Source: Camellia lanceoleosa (lineage: Eukaryota; Streptophyta; Magnoliopsida; Ericales; Theaceae). Taken from it: a stretch of DNA of 64,000 nt. A model generated the notes under the pieces. That model had not been told where the DNA came from. It made no database searches and saw only the letters and a program-made list of their open reading frames with translations. A program made the translations under genes and the position numbers. Each line of letters starts with the position of its first letter. The stretch's first letter is position 1. Shown here in pieces: positions 32,556-44,434 of the stretch. The stretch lies in NCBI GenBank assembly GCA_025200525.1, contig CM045761.1, forward strand, positions 83,338,506 through 83,402,505. Reading direction: 5' to 3'.

Positions 32556-33276
32556 CAGTGGCGGAGCCATGTGGGGATTATAGGGGTCACATGCCTCTTG
32601 GATTTTTCTTTTTCTTTTTTTTTTTTTTACATATGTATATAAATAAAGTTTTAAACAAAAATAATATTTAGAATAAAATATGAAGGGCATTTTTAAATTT
32701 ATGAAAACAATAGTGATTGTTTTATTGAAAATGAAGTGACTACAACAAATTATATTTTTATGTATAAAAATTTTGTGAAAAAATCTCAATATAAAGGTAA
32801 TATTCATCATCATTGATATGTAGATATAATTAATCTCACTATATATATGTAAAAATTACTAGAGTGTTAGTTATATTTGCATGTGGAGTTCACCCTTCAT
32901 ATGTTGCTTTACTATTAGTTGGTGATATCATTTGTCAATAATGACGTGATATCACTATTGTATGAAATTTTTACTCAAATTTTATAAAAATTTGATGTAA
33001 CTTACCATTATATAATTTATTTTACGACTTAAATATATGACTTTTTTATATTGTCCATGATACACTAGTTACACGCAATATTTTCTTTTCGATTTTCTCG
33101 AAGTTAATTGTAAAATTTTATGTGAAATACTTTTGTAACAATTTATTTAATTTTTTGTACTTAATATTAATTCAAAAATTATTATTATCTTCTTATTGTT
33201 GGTTATGAAAAAAAATAAAAATAAAGCTGTAATTAATAAGTGCCCCTCCTGATTTAATTTCCTGACTCTGCCACTG
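32556..33276. mobile_element. hAT element, 721 bp, with empty site in copy B
   Basis: The left end is CAGTGGCGGAGCCATG and the reverse complement of the right end is CAGTGGCAGAGTCAGG. The flanking 8-mers AGTCCCAT (32548-32555) and AGTACCAT (33277-33284) match at seven of eight positions. Copy B has a single AGTCGCAT at 42226-42233. There is no transposase. The reverse-strand ORF at 32478-32813 is not supported. Confidence 0.95.
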
Positions 33277-33284
33277 AGTACCAT

Positions 33285-33640
33285 GATATATAAAAGAAGG
33301 AACTGTATTATGATGAACGAACTATTAATATAATGATTGAAATACTTGAACGATTCAAGATAATTGTGAGAAAATGTAGATTATTTTTGTTTGTCCCTGG
33401 GATAGGATCATATCTGTTATAATATTTTCCATGCACAAATGGTTTCAATTTTGATGGCATTGCTATGTTTTTAGTTTCTATTTGTTTCAATTCTACTAAA
33501 CCATTACTTGGTTTGTAATGGAATTTCTGGTGGCTTGGATTTTGCCGGAGCCTATATAATAGGCAGTACTCCAAAGAGTAATCTCCAAAAATAACCCATA
33601 TGGGTGTGATTGGGATATCCTTAAAAATAGTAAGTTTATA
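33285..33640 (+). repeat. Segmental duplication copy A, downstream flank
   Basis: ATATATAAAAGAAGGAACTG onward matches 42234-42354 and then, across the solo LTR of copy B, 44435-44670. The similarity fades around a (GA)n(GT)n microsatellite at 33640-33665. Confidence 0.8.
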
Positions 33641-34396
33641 GAGAGAGAGAGTGTGTGTGTGTGAGTGTATTTTTTTGGCCTCTCTTGGGTAAAAAGTAAA
33701 AAGTTATTTTTTGATTTTTAATTTATTTTACATCACATTATTTTTTTATATATTTTTTCAAAAAAAAAAAAAAACAAAAAATTATTCAATGCTTTGAGAG
33801 AAAATTTAGGTGGTGCTTCAAAATAGTAGTTATTAGTGTAAATTATGGGACCTATCAGGTTTTCATAAAACAATTTTCAAAAAATTTTAATTTTTAATTT
33901 TCTGTATTTTAATGTTTTCAATAAAATTTTTTAATATTTTAAGCAATTTTTTTTTTAATTTTTAAACCTACCTAACATAAATACATTTAAAAAATATAAT
34001 ATTTATGAAAAAAATCTTCAAAAAATACACTAAATACCAAAAAAATATTTAAAAAATATTAAAATTTTGTACATTTTTTGTATTTTTGTGTATTTATTAA
34101 TTTTTTCACGATTATTTTACTACTTAGATACATCTAAGTAATGTGCATATAAAAAAGTAAAAAGATTGCTTAAAATTTAAAAAATATTCACTAAAAATAA
34201 AAAAAATATGAAAAATAAAAAACTCAATTTTCAAAAAACGGAATTCAAAAAACTGAAAGCAAACACACTGATTACTTTTTCTGTTAGAGTTATAGAAGAC
34301 AATTAATTGTCAACTTGTGAATGGAATGGAGTAATGCTTCAAGAGCATTGAATAATTTCTTCTATTTGAGAGAGCCTTTGGATTTGGTATGCACAT
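33641..34396. other. AT-rich non-coding DNA, decayed MITE-like sequence
   Basis: No gene is visible. The part 33880-34275 has complementary ends of the type TTTTCAAAAAATTTT and AAAACTGAAAGCAAACACAC, suggesting a decayed foldback element. Confidence 0.45.
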
Positions 34397-34684
34397 TTTA
34401 GAGTTGACCTCAGTAATTTAAATCATTCACTTTTTAAGTTTTGTTGAATAAATATTCATGAAAATTAACAGGATCGGATATTGATAGTTATATGTTTGAA
34501 TCACATTTAAAAAAAAAAAAGATAAAAAATATAATTTGAAGAATAGCCATATCTTTTTTGTAATATAAATGTGATTGTTATAACTATCAATATCTGATTA
34601 TTTTAATTTTTTTTTTCCAAATATTCTCGTCAACAAATTTTGAAAAGTGAACATCCTATATTACCGAGGTCAATCCCAAAATAG
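34397..34684. mobile_element. Foldback MITE of about 290 bp
   Basis: The left arm AGTTGACCTCAGTAATTTAA and the reverse complement of the right arm GATTGACCTCGGTAATATAG match. The arms continue for about 110 bases, including GATATTGATAGTTATA on both sides. The target duplication could not be identified, so the superfamily is open. Confidence 0.7.
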
Positions 34685-36145
34685 GTCTACCAAACCTAAA
34701 CACTTTCTCAAGTTGAGATAGCCAACTTGAAAAAATCCAAACCCTTTTTGAAAAGTATTTTTGAATGAGTTTTCATTTGTATTTAGTGATTTTTTTTTCA
34801 TATTTTAATTAAATTCTTTTTCTTTTTAGATGCGCCTATATTAGATGCATTTTTTTTTAAAAAAAAATTGAATAAAATATAAAAATAGTTCACTAAAAAA
34901 AATGAAATTTGAATAAAAACCATTTATGATGTATCTAAAAATTAAAATAAAATATGAAATTTTTTTTTAAGGAAATTTATTAGAAAATCCTTTTTCAAGT
35001 ATTTGTATACTAATTAGTCCATAAGATATTTTTCTATTTTAATAAATGCTATTATTTTGCACATTTGATTTACAAAATTCTAATTCTCATATTTAAGGTA
35101 TTTGATGTACAATTTTACGCTTACAAATATTTTTTTTTACTTAGCAATTTGGTGATGTGAATGTGACCATTAATGAGCATTTCACCTTATTATTATTAGG
35201 AGTATTTTAATAGCTATGTCACCCATAAAATTTAGAGTTAATTATCTAAAAGACTTAGTTACAAATGTTATGGTAGCTCAGGTTCTTTCTAAGATTTTTG
35301 AACTAATGAGTCTTATTTAGTAAAATTGAAAATATTATCAGTTTTTCCTAATTTTTAAAATTTAGAATATTGTCAATTTTGCATCGTAATATTCTAGATA
35401 ATTGTTTCACTAACTGATGAAAAAAACAGAGTATGAGATTAAACGTTTTTACCCTTCTACTTATTGGTTTGATTCAATTATCTAATAAAACCGAAAACAT
35501 TATCAATTTTTTTTTTTCAGTTTTAAAATTGAAAATATTATCAGTTTTTTCATTTTTAAAGTTTTTTTTTTTTTTTTTTTCCTTTCAGTTTTGCACATCA
35601 TATTCCTTTATAGACACAATTTTCAATTTTGCACAAAAAAATAATTCAGTTATTTCATTTCAATTTTTTTGCAATTTTTTTTTTTTTAGTTTTTTCAAGT
35701 TGAAATTTAATGTTTTAAAGTTTGAAAATCAAAATAAATGTCAAATCATCATATTCTTTTATAGATAATTATAAATGATGAACAATCATTATTTGAAAGG
35801 TAATTTCGACTATTAAAAATTTAATGGGACTTGAAGGTTGAAAAAATCTTAATTAAGACTTAATGGAGAATAAGTTCATAAATTAAGACTTGTGTGTAAA
35901 TACCCCTAAAATTTATTGGAATATAAGTAAGTGATGAGAAATTTATAAATATATGGCCCAAAAATTTACTATAAAATAAACAAAATTCACTTGAAAATAA
36001 TTTTAAAAAATGAAACCAAACCGATGCAATTCGCTTCCTTTACTCTTCATACTTCCAAGTTGAAACAAAAAATCAGCTATAAATTAATGGGGAACTAACA
36101 TTTCAATGTATGTTTGTCAAAAAAATCATATTAGTGATAAACTTT
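34685..36145. other. AT-rich intergenic DNA
   Basis: Long A/T runs dominate. The ORF at 35433-35768 is Phe/Ile/Ser-rich because of T tracts (35510-35690) and has no domain. Confidence 0.55.
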
Positions 36146-36246
36146 ACAAATTTTAATAATTAAAATTATAAATATTTTCAGGAATCAATAATTATTTTTG
36201 AAAGATAACATTGATATGTAATTTTTTTAAATTAATCATTTTTTAA

Positions 36247-36396
36247 GATTGTGTTCGGTTCATGAATTTATAGAAGGTTTTGGAAAGAGAAATAAAAAAT
36301 GTGTGTGAAATATAGTTATATTTCTTTCACATTTTATCTATATTTTTCCTTTGTCTTTTCAAATCCCCAAAATCATGAACTAAACCAAACAAAGCC
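36247..36396. mobile_element. Tourist-like foldback MITE, 150 bp (second copy)
   Basis: Same element as 2734-2884, at the same position inside the larger repeat. TAA lies on both sides (36244-36246 and 36397-36399). Confidence 0.8.
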
Positions 36397-36782
36397 TAAT
36401 TGAAATTTAAAAAAAAAAAAAATCACCTATTGTCTTCTCAGTTCCCTTCTCAAGTAATGATGATACGAGGCCGTTGCCGACCCCAAATCGAAGCCATGTA
36501 TCGGCTTATTTGGGCCTTAGAAGGCCCATGCAACGTTTGGGGAGGCCCAAACCCCAATACATCGCTAATTGGACACATTCGACCCTTTGGGATTGTTCTC
36601 CGGTCCAACAAGACTAGTGTTGTATAAATAAAATAATTATACATAAAATCAAGACCTCCTGCAAAATTTGAAAAAAATATAGTTAGTCTTACACTTTTAA
36701 CATAATTACATTGACCTTCTTTTTAATTAAGCTATCGATTAAAACTAATGCAGATGGTGAAGTGAATGTGTACATAACAGGG

Positions 36783-37603
36783 TTGTTGGCAGGACTATAT
36801 GGAAGCCGTTGATGGAATACATGATCTCGCTTGGAGTTCGAGGCCAGACACTCCAATATATTTTGGTAGGAAATACTGTCACACCTAAAATATAATGGCC
36901 GCGTGCGATTTTGACATGTGTTTCACCTTCTTATCGCTTGGATGGGAAGGAAGTATGCACGATAGTCGCATCTTCAATGAGATAATCACAAATGACAATG
37001 TCCCTTTTCCACATCCTGAAGAAGTTATCATATTGCATTTTCATTTTTTTTGGTACATAATATTTATAAAAAAAAAAATTATTGTGGTATTTAAATTGAA
37101 TTTATGGTATTTTTATAGGAAAATATTATCTTGTCAATAGTGGTTATCCGAACCGCTAGTGTGACCTAGCACCATTCAAAGGCAGCCGTTACCACCAACA
37201 ACAATTCCACGTTATTGAAAGGTGTAGGACAACAAACAACCCCATGGAATTATTTAATAAAGTTCACACGTCGTTGGAGAGTGTGGTGGAATGCACTTTC
37301 ACCGCATGAAAAAATCAATGGGGGTTTATTCAAAATATGCCTCGGTATGATTTTGCAAATGTGCAAGTTTAGTTGGTTGGTATGTCAGTAGCATTACATA
37401 ACTATATACGTAGCAATACTAGCAATCCAACAACAGTTAACCCCATCTTCAACGAGGAAGAGGCTATGGCAATAGTAAATGGCATATCGGAAGTTGCACA
37501 TGACAAGGATGGTTCAATGGTTGAGATGAGGACCCCAATATGGCATTGGTGCGAGTCCGCATACGAGATAAGTTACTGTACATACGCAATAACGGAATGT
37601 TAG
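36783..37603 (+). pseudogene. PIF/Harbinger transposase (DDE) remnant
   Basis: The frame opens with WQDYMEAVDGIHDLAW, carrying the first catalytic Asp (AVDG-H). It goes on to NIMAACDFDMCFTFLSLGW and EGSMHDSRIF with the second Asp. An intron with GT at 37024 and AG at 37118 follows. The next exon starts GKYYLVNSGYPN and continues through an R-Y-H motif to SVVECTF, where the third acidic residue sits. The tail has the ALHNYIR motif near 37400. This order is that of plant Harbinger DDE transposases, which cut and paste DNA with a 3-bp target duplication. In-frame stops (near 36895, 37158, 37305 and 37370) and the missing N-terminus show it is dead. Confidence 0.9.
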
Positions 37604-38539
37604 GAAACATATAGTCAACCTAATATTTGTATGCTTGTAGCATTGTTCAACCACGGTCGGGGTGTATGTGATTATATTATATTGTACAATATGTATGTGT
37701 TTACACGAAAAAAATGAAAGTACTATGGTTTACGTGTCTTATTTTGTAAAATTATTGGGTTGAAAAAAGAGAAAATTTGTTATGTACTTGTAATAATTAA
37801 GCATGATAGCACGATGGCAAACCACAATATTATGATTTGATGACTATGACAGAAAAATTAAAAAAATTAAAAAAATTAAATGGGCACGTACTATGTCAAA
37901 AATTACAATATTTGGCCGTCAACTCAATTTTGGGTAAAAGGTAGCAGTATGATTTGTACCAATTTTTTTTAACAAATTGTAAAACAAGTGCAGAGGTGAT
38001 GTGTCCAAAAATAGATACCAAAAAAAGGGAAATTTACAGGTGTGTTTGGAGATAAATTTTTTAAAAAATATTTGGGGCGAGAGTAACTGAATTTTTTTAG
38101 TTTGTTTGGTTATATTTTGAAAATAGTTTTACAGTTTGGGAGTTTGGTATGATTTGATGTAATTGAGAAGATGTGTGTCAGTGAACAAGTGATCGAGAAA
38201 GAGAGATGAGAGAGAAAAAATAATTGATTGATGTGTAGGAGAGAGAAAGTGATTTTGAAATTTTTTTTTTCAAAAAATTTGAATCAAACAAAATTTTGAA
38301 ATTTTTCCTCAAAACTTGTATCTTGACATACAATTTTTTACAAGCCCTCCCTTTTTTTTAAGAACGATATAATTCTCATTTGTCCTGTTATTATAAAAAA
38401 TAAATAAAAAAATAAAAAAATAAAATGAAAATAATAGGCCGATGTGGCAGCCTTGCAACCCACACGCCCAAGTAAATGAACAGCAAAGGGTACAGGGTAT
38501 GCCTAAGGGCATTTGGGTAATTTTACATATGGACACCTC
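37604..38539. other. Intergenic DNA, no gene recognised
   Basis: AT-rich and non-coding. A stretch near 38040-38310 resembles MITE sequence (GGTGTGTTTGGAGATAAATT). The reverse ORF at 38309-38536 has no domain. Confidence 0.5.
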
Positions 38540-38644
38540 ATCAAAAATTCAAAAAGCCAAAAAAGTCAAAAAGCCTATCTCAAACCAGGCTTTTTAGTCA
38601 CAGGCTAAAATAGTCAAAAAGTCGACGCACATTCCAAACAAACC
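38540..38644. mobile_element. Truncated Tourist-like MITE end
   Basis: The reverse complement begins GGGTTTGTTTGGAATGTG, followed by AAAAAGCC/GGCTTTTT inverted motifs, as in 23828-24063. The other end is missing. It lies just outside the duplication boundary. Confidence 0.55.
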
Positions 38645-39869
38645 CTTAGTAATATTTTTGTTACCGACTAAAATTGGAATAGTTTAAAACTAATTTATAC
38701 AATAATATATTTGTTAAATAGCCTCACGATAAATTAATTTATTATTCATATTTTACAATATATTTATAAAAATAACTAAATACAATTTCTCACAGTATTC
38801 ACCCTATTTAGTTTATAATTTTCAAAAACAGTTTTTGAGTTTTCAAATTTTTATATTTTTAATTATTTTTAAAAATATTTTAATCATTTTTTTTATTTTT
38901 AATTTTTAGATTCACTTAATCTTAATATATTTAAAAAATAAAAAATTTTGTATAAAATTTTTTTAAAAATTTATTGAATACAAAAAATATGAAAATGTAC
39001 TGATTTTTTTTTTCTATTTAGTGATTTTTTTAAAAAATTTGTACAAATATTGTACTTTTTAAATTAAATTAGATATATTTAAAAATTAAAAAATTACTTA
39101 AAATATTAAAAATAAAAACATACGAATAAAAAAATTTGAATTGTCTTAAATAGGTGATTAGTCTTGAAAGAGACAGAAGAATCAAATGGGTCATAAATTC
39201 AAAATTAACTTTTTTATAATGTACTGCCAATATTGGAAAGGTAGACAGATGACAAGTCATAGGCTTGGATGTGGATTGATTTTATTTTTTTTTATATTTT
39301 AATTTTGGATTAAAAATTTTCATTTGAAATAGATTTTTTTTATTTTTTCTTACTTTTGTAAGAGAAAAAAATAAAATAATTATAGTTTGAATGTAACATT
39401 TTATCTTATTAATTTTTAACTTATTTTGGGAGTGTTTGGTAAGTCAGATTTGGGCTATTTTTTAGCTAAAATTTACAAAAAGAAAAATTAAGTTAAAGTA
39501 GTTAATAAAATAAAATATCACATCAAATTTATAATTATTTTATTTTTTCTCTTACAAACATGACTTTAATTGTTAAAAAAATCAATCTAATTTTTAAATA
39601 CAATTATTTGAATTTATTAAAATAATCAAATATTAAAATAACTTATTATAATAATTAACTTCTAAAAAAATTTATTTATTTGTGATTAAAATAATTTTTT
39701 AACCCCAAAAATTCTCATAACAAACAGTGCTATAACATACCGTGTTTAAAACTTCCGTTAGACAAGCTTGTAGTTGCTGTCGTTGCCATTTAAGTGATTG
39801 ATGTTTGATGTTGTGAGTATACTTTGTGCCTCGACTAATTTCTCGTCCAACCCCACTAGAGGCGTCGAG

Positions 39870-40088
39870 AGAATTCTCCTCTTTGATTGTTTATATAAAC
39901 CCAAACCCAGAACCCATCCATCATATCTCTCTCATCAATTCTTGTTTTTTTTTTGTTTTATCAACAAAGGTACTGAAACTAACAAAACCCAGATCACAAT
40001 TCATCGCCTAGCAACTGGGTTCTTCTAAAACCTGACTTTATCTCTCTCTCTCTCTCTCTCTCAAGCTCATCGTAATTGTTTCTCTGGG
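39870..40088 (+). promoter_or_regulatory. Leader and proximal promoter of LRR gene copy B
   Basis: A weak TATA-like TTTATATAAACCC lies near 39889, followed by a leader rich in AACCC and CATCAATTC, and a (CT)n run (40042-40063) just before the ATG at 40089. The same leader with a shorter CT run precedes copy A at 24245-24443. Conservation of the leader in both copies supports the chosen start codon. Confidence 0.55.
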
Positions 40089-42053
40089 ATGGGTGTGTTG
40101 GAGATGTGGGTAATCTTCACTTTCGCTCTTGTGTTCTCTTCACGAGTTCAAGTTTCGAATTCCCGAAACATCACATGCAATTCGAACGATCTCCAGGCTT
40201 TAGAGGCTTTCTTGAATGGATTAGATTCAGGAACTATCAATGGTTGGGGAACATCAAATTGTCAGAATGTCAGAATCACCTGCAATTCATCTTCTTCACT
40301 CGGTTTCTTCAACGATCCTATCGATTCCGGTAGGGTTGTGAAATTGGAACTCTCGGGGAAGATATTGGCTGGCAAACTCAACGAAACTACTTTCACTGGT
40401 TTAGACCAACTCAGAACCCTAAACCTCTCTATCAATTTCCTCCGAGGCTCTCTTCCTCCATCTCTGTTTCAAATGTCAAATCTACAAGTCGTCGACCTCA
40501 GCAGAAACGATTTCTCTGGTTCAATTCCGATGAGTATCAACCTCTCATTTCTCGAGATCTTAGACATTTCTGATCATTCATTTGAAAGCTCGGTTCCTGT
40601 GGGGATTTGTATCAATTCAACTCGAATTCGGATCATTGATTTTGCTGTGAATCACTTCTTTGGTAGAATTCCATCTGGGTTTGGGAATTGCAGCTCGTTA
40701 GAACACCTCTGGCTTAGTCAAAATTATCTCGCCGGAGATATACCGGAGGATATTTTCCGGCTACCAAGATTGAACCAGTTGGATCTTCGGGATAATTGGT
40801 TTTTGGGTGAGCTCAGCAGTGGAATTGGTAATTTCTCTGATCTTGTTGGTTTGGATATATCATGGAATTTGTTTTCAGGGCCTATCCCAGATGTTTTTCA
40901 TAGATTTGCAAAGTTACAAGAATTTTATGCTGAATCCAATAATTTTTCTGGTGGAATTCCCAATTCTCTGGTGAATTCTAGGACTATTACTTCACTTGTT
41001 TTGGCAAACAATTCTTTGAATGGTGTAATTGATTTGAATTGTTCTAAAATGATCCATCTGGTTTATCTCAATTTAGGCGGTAATCAGTTCACCGGGCTAG
41101 TTCCTGATAATTTCCCACTCTGTCCGCGACTAAAAATAATCAGTCTTTTTGGAAACAACTTTATCGGGCAAATCCCAGAAAGCTTTAGGAATTTTCATGT
41201 TCTCTCTCTGCTTTCATTATCGAATTCGACCATTTTTAACCTCTCAGCTACCCTTGATATCTTGCAGCATTGCCAGAGCTTGACTACTTTGGGTCTTCTC
41301 TATGAATTTCATGGTGAACAAATGCCTTCCTTTCCTAGTCTAAAGTTTAAAAATTTGAAGGTTTTCTCTATTGGCAATTGTGGACTCACTGGTGTGTTTC
41401 CCCAGTGGTTGAGTGGGTTAACAAATTTGCAGGTGTTGGATTTATCAGGGAATCGATTGGATGGAACAATTCCGCGATGGTTAGGTAATTTTGAGTTTCT
41501 GTTTTACCTTAACTTGTCGAACAACTATTTTACTGGAGAGATACCAAAAAACTTGACTAAATTAGAGTGCCTCATCTCCAAGGATGTCTTACTGGAAGAC
41601 TCTACTCTACGCCTGCCATTCCGATCTTCATTCCAAGCAGGCATTAGAATGTTACAATATAATCAATTTTGGAAGTTGCCACCCACACTTGATCTCAGCA
41701 ATAACTCTCTCATCGGACCCATCTGGTCAGAGTTTGGGAACCTAAAAAAATTGCTTTATTTGGTACTAAAATGCAACAATTTATCTGGAAACATTCCTGA
41801 GGATTTGTCTGGTATGACGAACATAGAGACTTTGGATTTGTCCCACAATGATCTATCTGGAGCTATACCTCTTTCGTTGGTAAATCTCAGCTTTCTGTCA
41901 GTGTTCAATGTTCTTACAATCAACTGTATGGGGCAATCCCTACTGGAGGGCAGTTTGAAACCTTTCCAAGTTCGAGCTTTGAAGGGAACCTGGGTCTATA
42001 TGGTGGTGAACATTCATCCTGGTATCCAATTAGCAATCAAGTTCCTCAAGTAG
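40089..42053 (+). CDS. PSKR-like LRR receptor-like protein, frameshifted before the C-terminal cap
   Basis: A single-exon ORF of 654 codons with a signal peptide (residues 1-24, MGVLEMWVIFTFALVF), an N-terminal cap (about 28-65), and about twenty leucine-rich repeats of the plant LxxLxxLxLxxNxLxGxIP type. An island segment around residues 494-530 (LECLISKDVLLEDS...GIRMLQYNQFW) stands where the phytosulfokine receptor PSKR has its ligand-binding island. The LRRs around the island also resemble PSKR. The cap motif CC-W-G is altered to SNCQNVRITC. At about 41912 one G present in copy A is missing (FNV|LTIN), so the last 46 residues are out of frame. The other frame continues the cap (FEGNLGLYGGEH) and a glycine-rich membrane helix (GVGFGIGFGTTFAVMFFFVL) to TGA at 42188-42190. 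Neither copy has a kinase, so the ancestor was a receptor-like protein of about 700 residues. As it stands the product would be a secreted ectodomain. Confidence 0.85.
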   Translation: MGVLEMWVIFTFALVFSSRVQVSNSRNITCNSNDLQALEAFLNGLDSGTINGWGTSNCQNVRITCNSSSSLGFFNDPIDSGRVVKLELSGKILAGKLNETTFTGLDQLRTLNLSINFLRGSLPPSLFQMSNLQVVDLSRNDFSGSIPMSINLSFLEILDISDHSFESSVPVGICINSTRIRIIDFAVNHFFGRIPSGFGNCSSLEHLWLSQNYLAGDIPEDIFRLPRLNQLDLRDNWFLGELSSGIGNFSDLVGLDISWNLFSGPIPDVFHRFAKLQEFYAESNNFSGGIPNSLVNSRTITSLVLANNSLNGVIDLNCSKMIHLVYLNLGGNQFTGLVPDNFPLCPRLKIISLFGNNFIGQIPESFRNFHVLSLLSLSNSTIFNLSATLDILQHCQSLTTLGLLYEFHGEQMPSFPSLKFKNLKVFSIGNCGLTGVFPQWLSGLTNLQVLDLSGNRLDGTIPRWLGNFEFLFYLNLSNNYFTGEIPKNLTKLECLISKDVLLEDSTLRLPFRSSFQAGIRMLQYNQFWKLPPTLDLSNNSLIGPIWSEFGNLKKLLYLVLKCNNLSGNIPEDLSGMTNIETLDLSHNDLSGAIPLSLVNLSFLSVFNVLTINCMGQSLLEGSLKPFQVRALKGTWVYMVVNIHPGIQLAIKFLK

Positions 42054-42354
42054 TTTCTCCTAGTAAGTCGATGTGGGGAGAGATTATTGTCAAAATGTCA
42101 TTTGGGGTGGGATTTGGGATTGGATTTGGGACAACTTTTGCTGTTATGTTCTTTTTTGTTCTAAACAAATTAACATTTTACAAAAATTGACCTTTGAGTT
42201 GAATATTAGAGAGAGTTCACAGAGAAGTCGCATGATATATAAAAGAAGGAATTGTATTTTGGTGAACAAACCATTGATATGATGATTGAAATAATTGAAT
42301 GATTCAAGATAATTGTGAGAAAATGTGGATTATTTTTGTTTGTCCATGGGATAG

Positions 42355-44434
42355 TATTGCGATTCTAGTTCAGACTCGACCCATTTGTTGTTCTGGACTC
42401 GGGTTTCATAGTTTCGTATTGTTGTTTATGTCTTATTTCCCTTATACTTCCTTGAGTTTGGTTATTAGGTTGTATTGGTTGCGTTTAGAACAAGTTAATA
42501 GCTTAGTTTTCAAACTTTCGTTGCCCAAAGTTTTACTCCTCCACTCGAGCGTCACTTCTTGTGCTAGAGCGGACTTTCTAAATTCTCAGTACTTTTGCAG
42601 GTCTGCAAAATTACTGGGAGAGTGTATTATCTGCTTAAGCAGTGCTTCTTGTGCTCGACTGGTCTTTCTTGCGCTCGAACGTTGGTCTGTTGTCTATAAA
42701 ACTGTTGGAAGTGTGCATTTTGCACTTGAGCGAAGTAGTTTCTTGTGCTCGAACGGAACAACTTATCGTATCTGGACGCTCGAGCGTTACTTCTTGCGCT
42801 TGAGCAGACTGTGCGTATATCAGTTCATAAAAATCACTTTTTATATCACTTTTTCATTTCCTTCTCTCTCTAAACATTTCAAAATCCTAAAGTTAAGACC
42901 TTCTCTCTTTAGGACTTACTCTCTCTCTCTGCAAATATACCAAGATCTACCCATTTCTCTACCTTACTCCCTTTGTTAAAAAGGTAGAACTCATCTAGAG
43001 CTTTGTTTTCATTCGAGTAGAGTTGGATTTCGGCTTGCTTGAGGTTTCTCCACTCTTTCCTTGGTCTTCTAACTTTGATGTAAGGATTTTCTACACTCTT
43101 TTATGATTTTTAACTTAACTATTTGTTTTTCATAAAGAATCTTGTTATTTTGGAGGATTTTGAACAAAGCTAGGGTTTTGGTTTAAAATCAAAAGAGGGG
43201 TTTTCAAATGGATGTATGGAAATGGTTGTGAAATTGGAAATGAGGTGGAGTAGTGGTAAAATTGTTAATTTTGATACTTGGTTTGGATTTTGGAAGAAAA
43301 ATGGATTTTGTCCTAAATGTTTCAAATATTTATTTTGTATAAATAAGTGGAATTACTGTTGAAAATGTGAAATTGGATGGATATTGATATGGATGGTGGA
43401 GTTGGATATGCATTATCAGTCACCTTGAAATTTGAAAAGTTTGTCTGTATTGGAGATTTTATATCTGTTTAGAAATATCTGTTTTGGGCTATCGGTGGAG
43501 GATAGCTATGATTGTTGTAGAAATTGTATGAGGATTAGGTGAATTGAAACTAATTTCTCATCCATGTGCATTGAACATTGTTGCTCATTTAATACATTGC
43601 ATACGCATATGAATTTAAGAAAAATGGGTGAATGTTGGAAAGATGTGCGTATCACCAAATTAAATTGGTATGTGTGTCCATGGTGAAAGTCCCGAAAAAC
43701 GCGCGTATACATGGGTGCCAATTTCCACGGACAAAATATCCGTAAAATGGCAATAGTAGTGCATGTATAGACTACGTTTACATGGGTGTCGTTTGACAGT
43801 TTCCCGCAAACAAAATATCTGTGAAAGGTTGTACCGGTTTGAGAATTTCTCCTTGTTTCCTATGGTAGAGGGCACGATTTGAGAATTATGATATAAATCG
43901 AGCATAGCATGATTTTGTGAAAGAAATATAAATCGTTTTGACATGGGCATTGCATATGCATTTCACCCTTATATCTTCGTTAAGATTCATACATTGTATT
44001 AGATTATTTTTACTGGGCTTTGGCTCACCCTATTTGGGGAAAACTGTTTTTAGGTGCTAGTGATATGCCTCCACCAAGGACTTAGCTTAGGAGGACTGTG
44101 AAGTTGAAGACTCAATTTTATTTATTTTGTATTCACTTTTGTGCAAGTCTGGAGCTTTATTTGTATTGAGCTTAAGACTCACTTTTGACGTATCCAAGCC
44201 TTGACTTGGAAAGATGTAAGCTTTTAGGGCACCTGATTATATGTTCAGTTTTATTTCTTCTTACTATTTAGTAATACATGCTGTAGGTTCAAAATGTACT
44301 ATTTATGAATGTATATCGCATGTGTCACTCTTTTGTACAACGGAATCTCATATAATAAAAGGGCAACACACTCTGATTCATATTGTTATTTACTTATCAC
44401 CTTGGATGTTTTATTGCATTTTTGGGACGTTATA
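42355..44434 (+). mobile_element. Solo LTR of gypsy type, 2080 bp, with empty site in copy A
   Basis: GATAG flanks both sides (42350-42354 and 44435-44439), and copy A has one GATAG at 33401-33405 in the same context. The termini read TATTGCG and ACGTTATA, consistent with TG...CA changed by C-to-T type mutation at both ends. Internal phrases such as GCTATCGGTGGAGGATAG (near 43490) and TGGCTCACCCTATTTGGGG (near 44020) recur in the chromodomain gypsy LTR at 54225-56079, so the families are related. The 226-codon ORF at 42299 starts outside the LTR and is not a gene. Confidence 0.85.

Larger units (their letters stand above)
36146..37660 (+). mobile_element. PIF/Harbinger element remnant
   Basis: The left 0.6 kb matches 2632-3245. 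It is followed directly by the catalytic part of a Harbinger transposase. The termini and target duplication were not resolved, and the N-terminal transposase region is missing. Confidence 0.65.

Noticed and set aside
34950..35920. Possible MULE-type element with ends near 34970 and 35915
   Set aside because: The ends share only general AT-rich phrases (TTTATTAG, AAGTATTTG), and no target duplication was seen.
42299..42979. 226-codon ORF
   Set aside because: It starts in the 3' flank of the LRR gene and runs into a solo LTR across a proven insertion junction, so it cannot be an ancestral gene.
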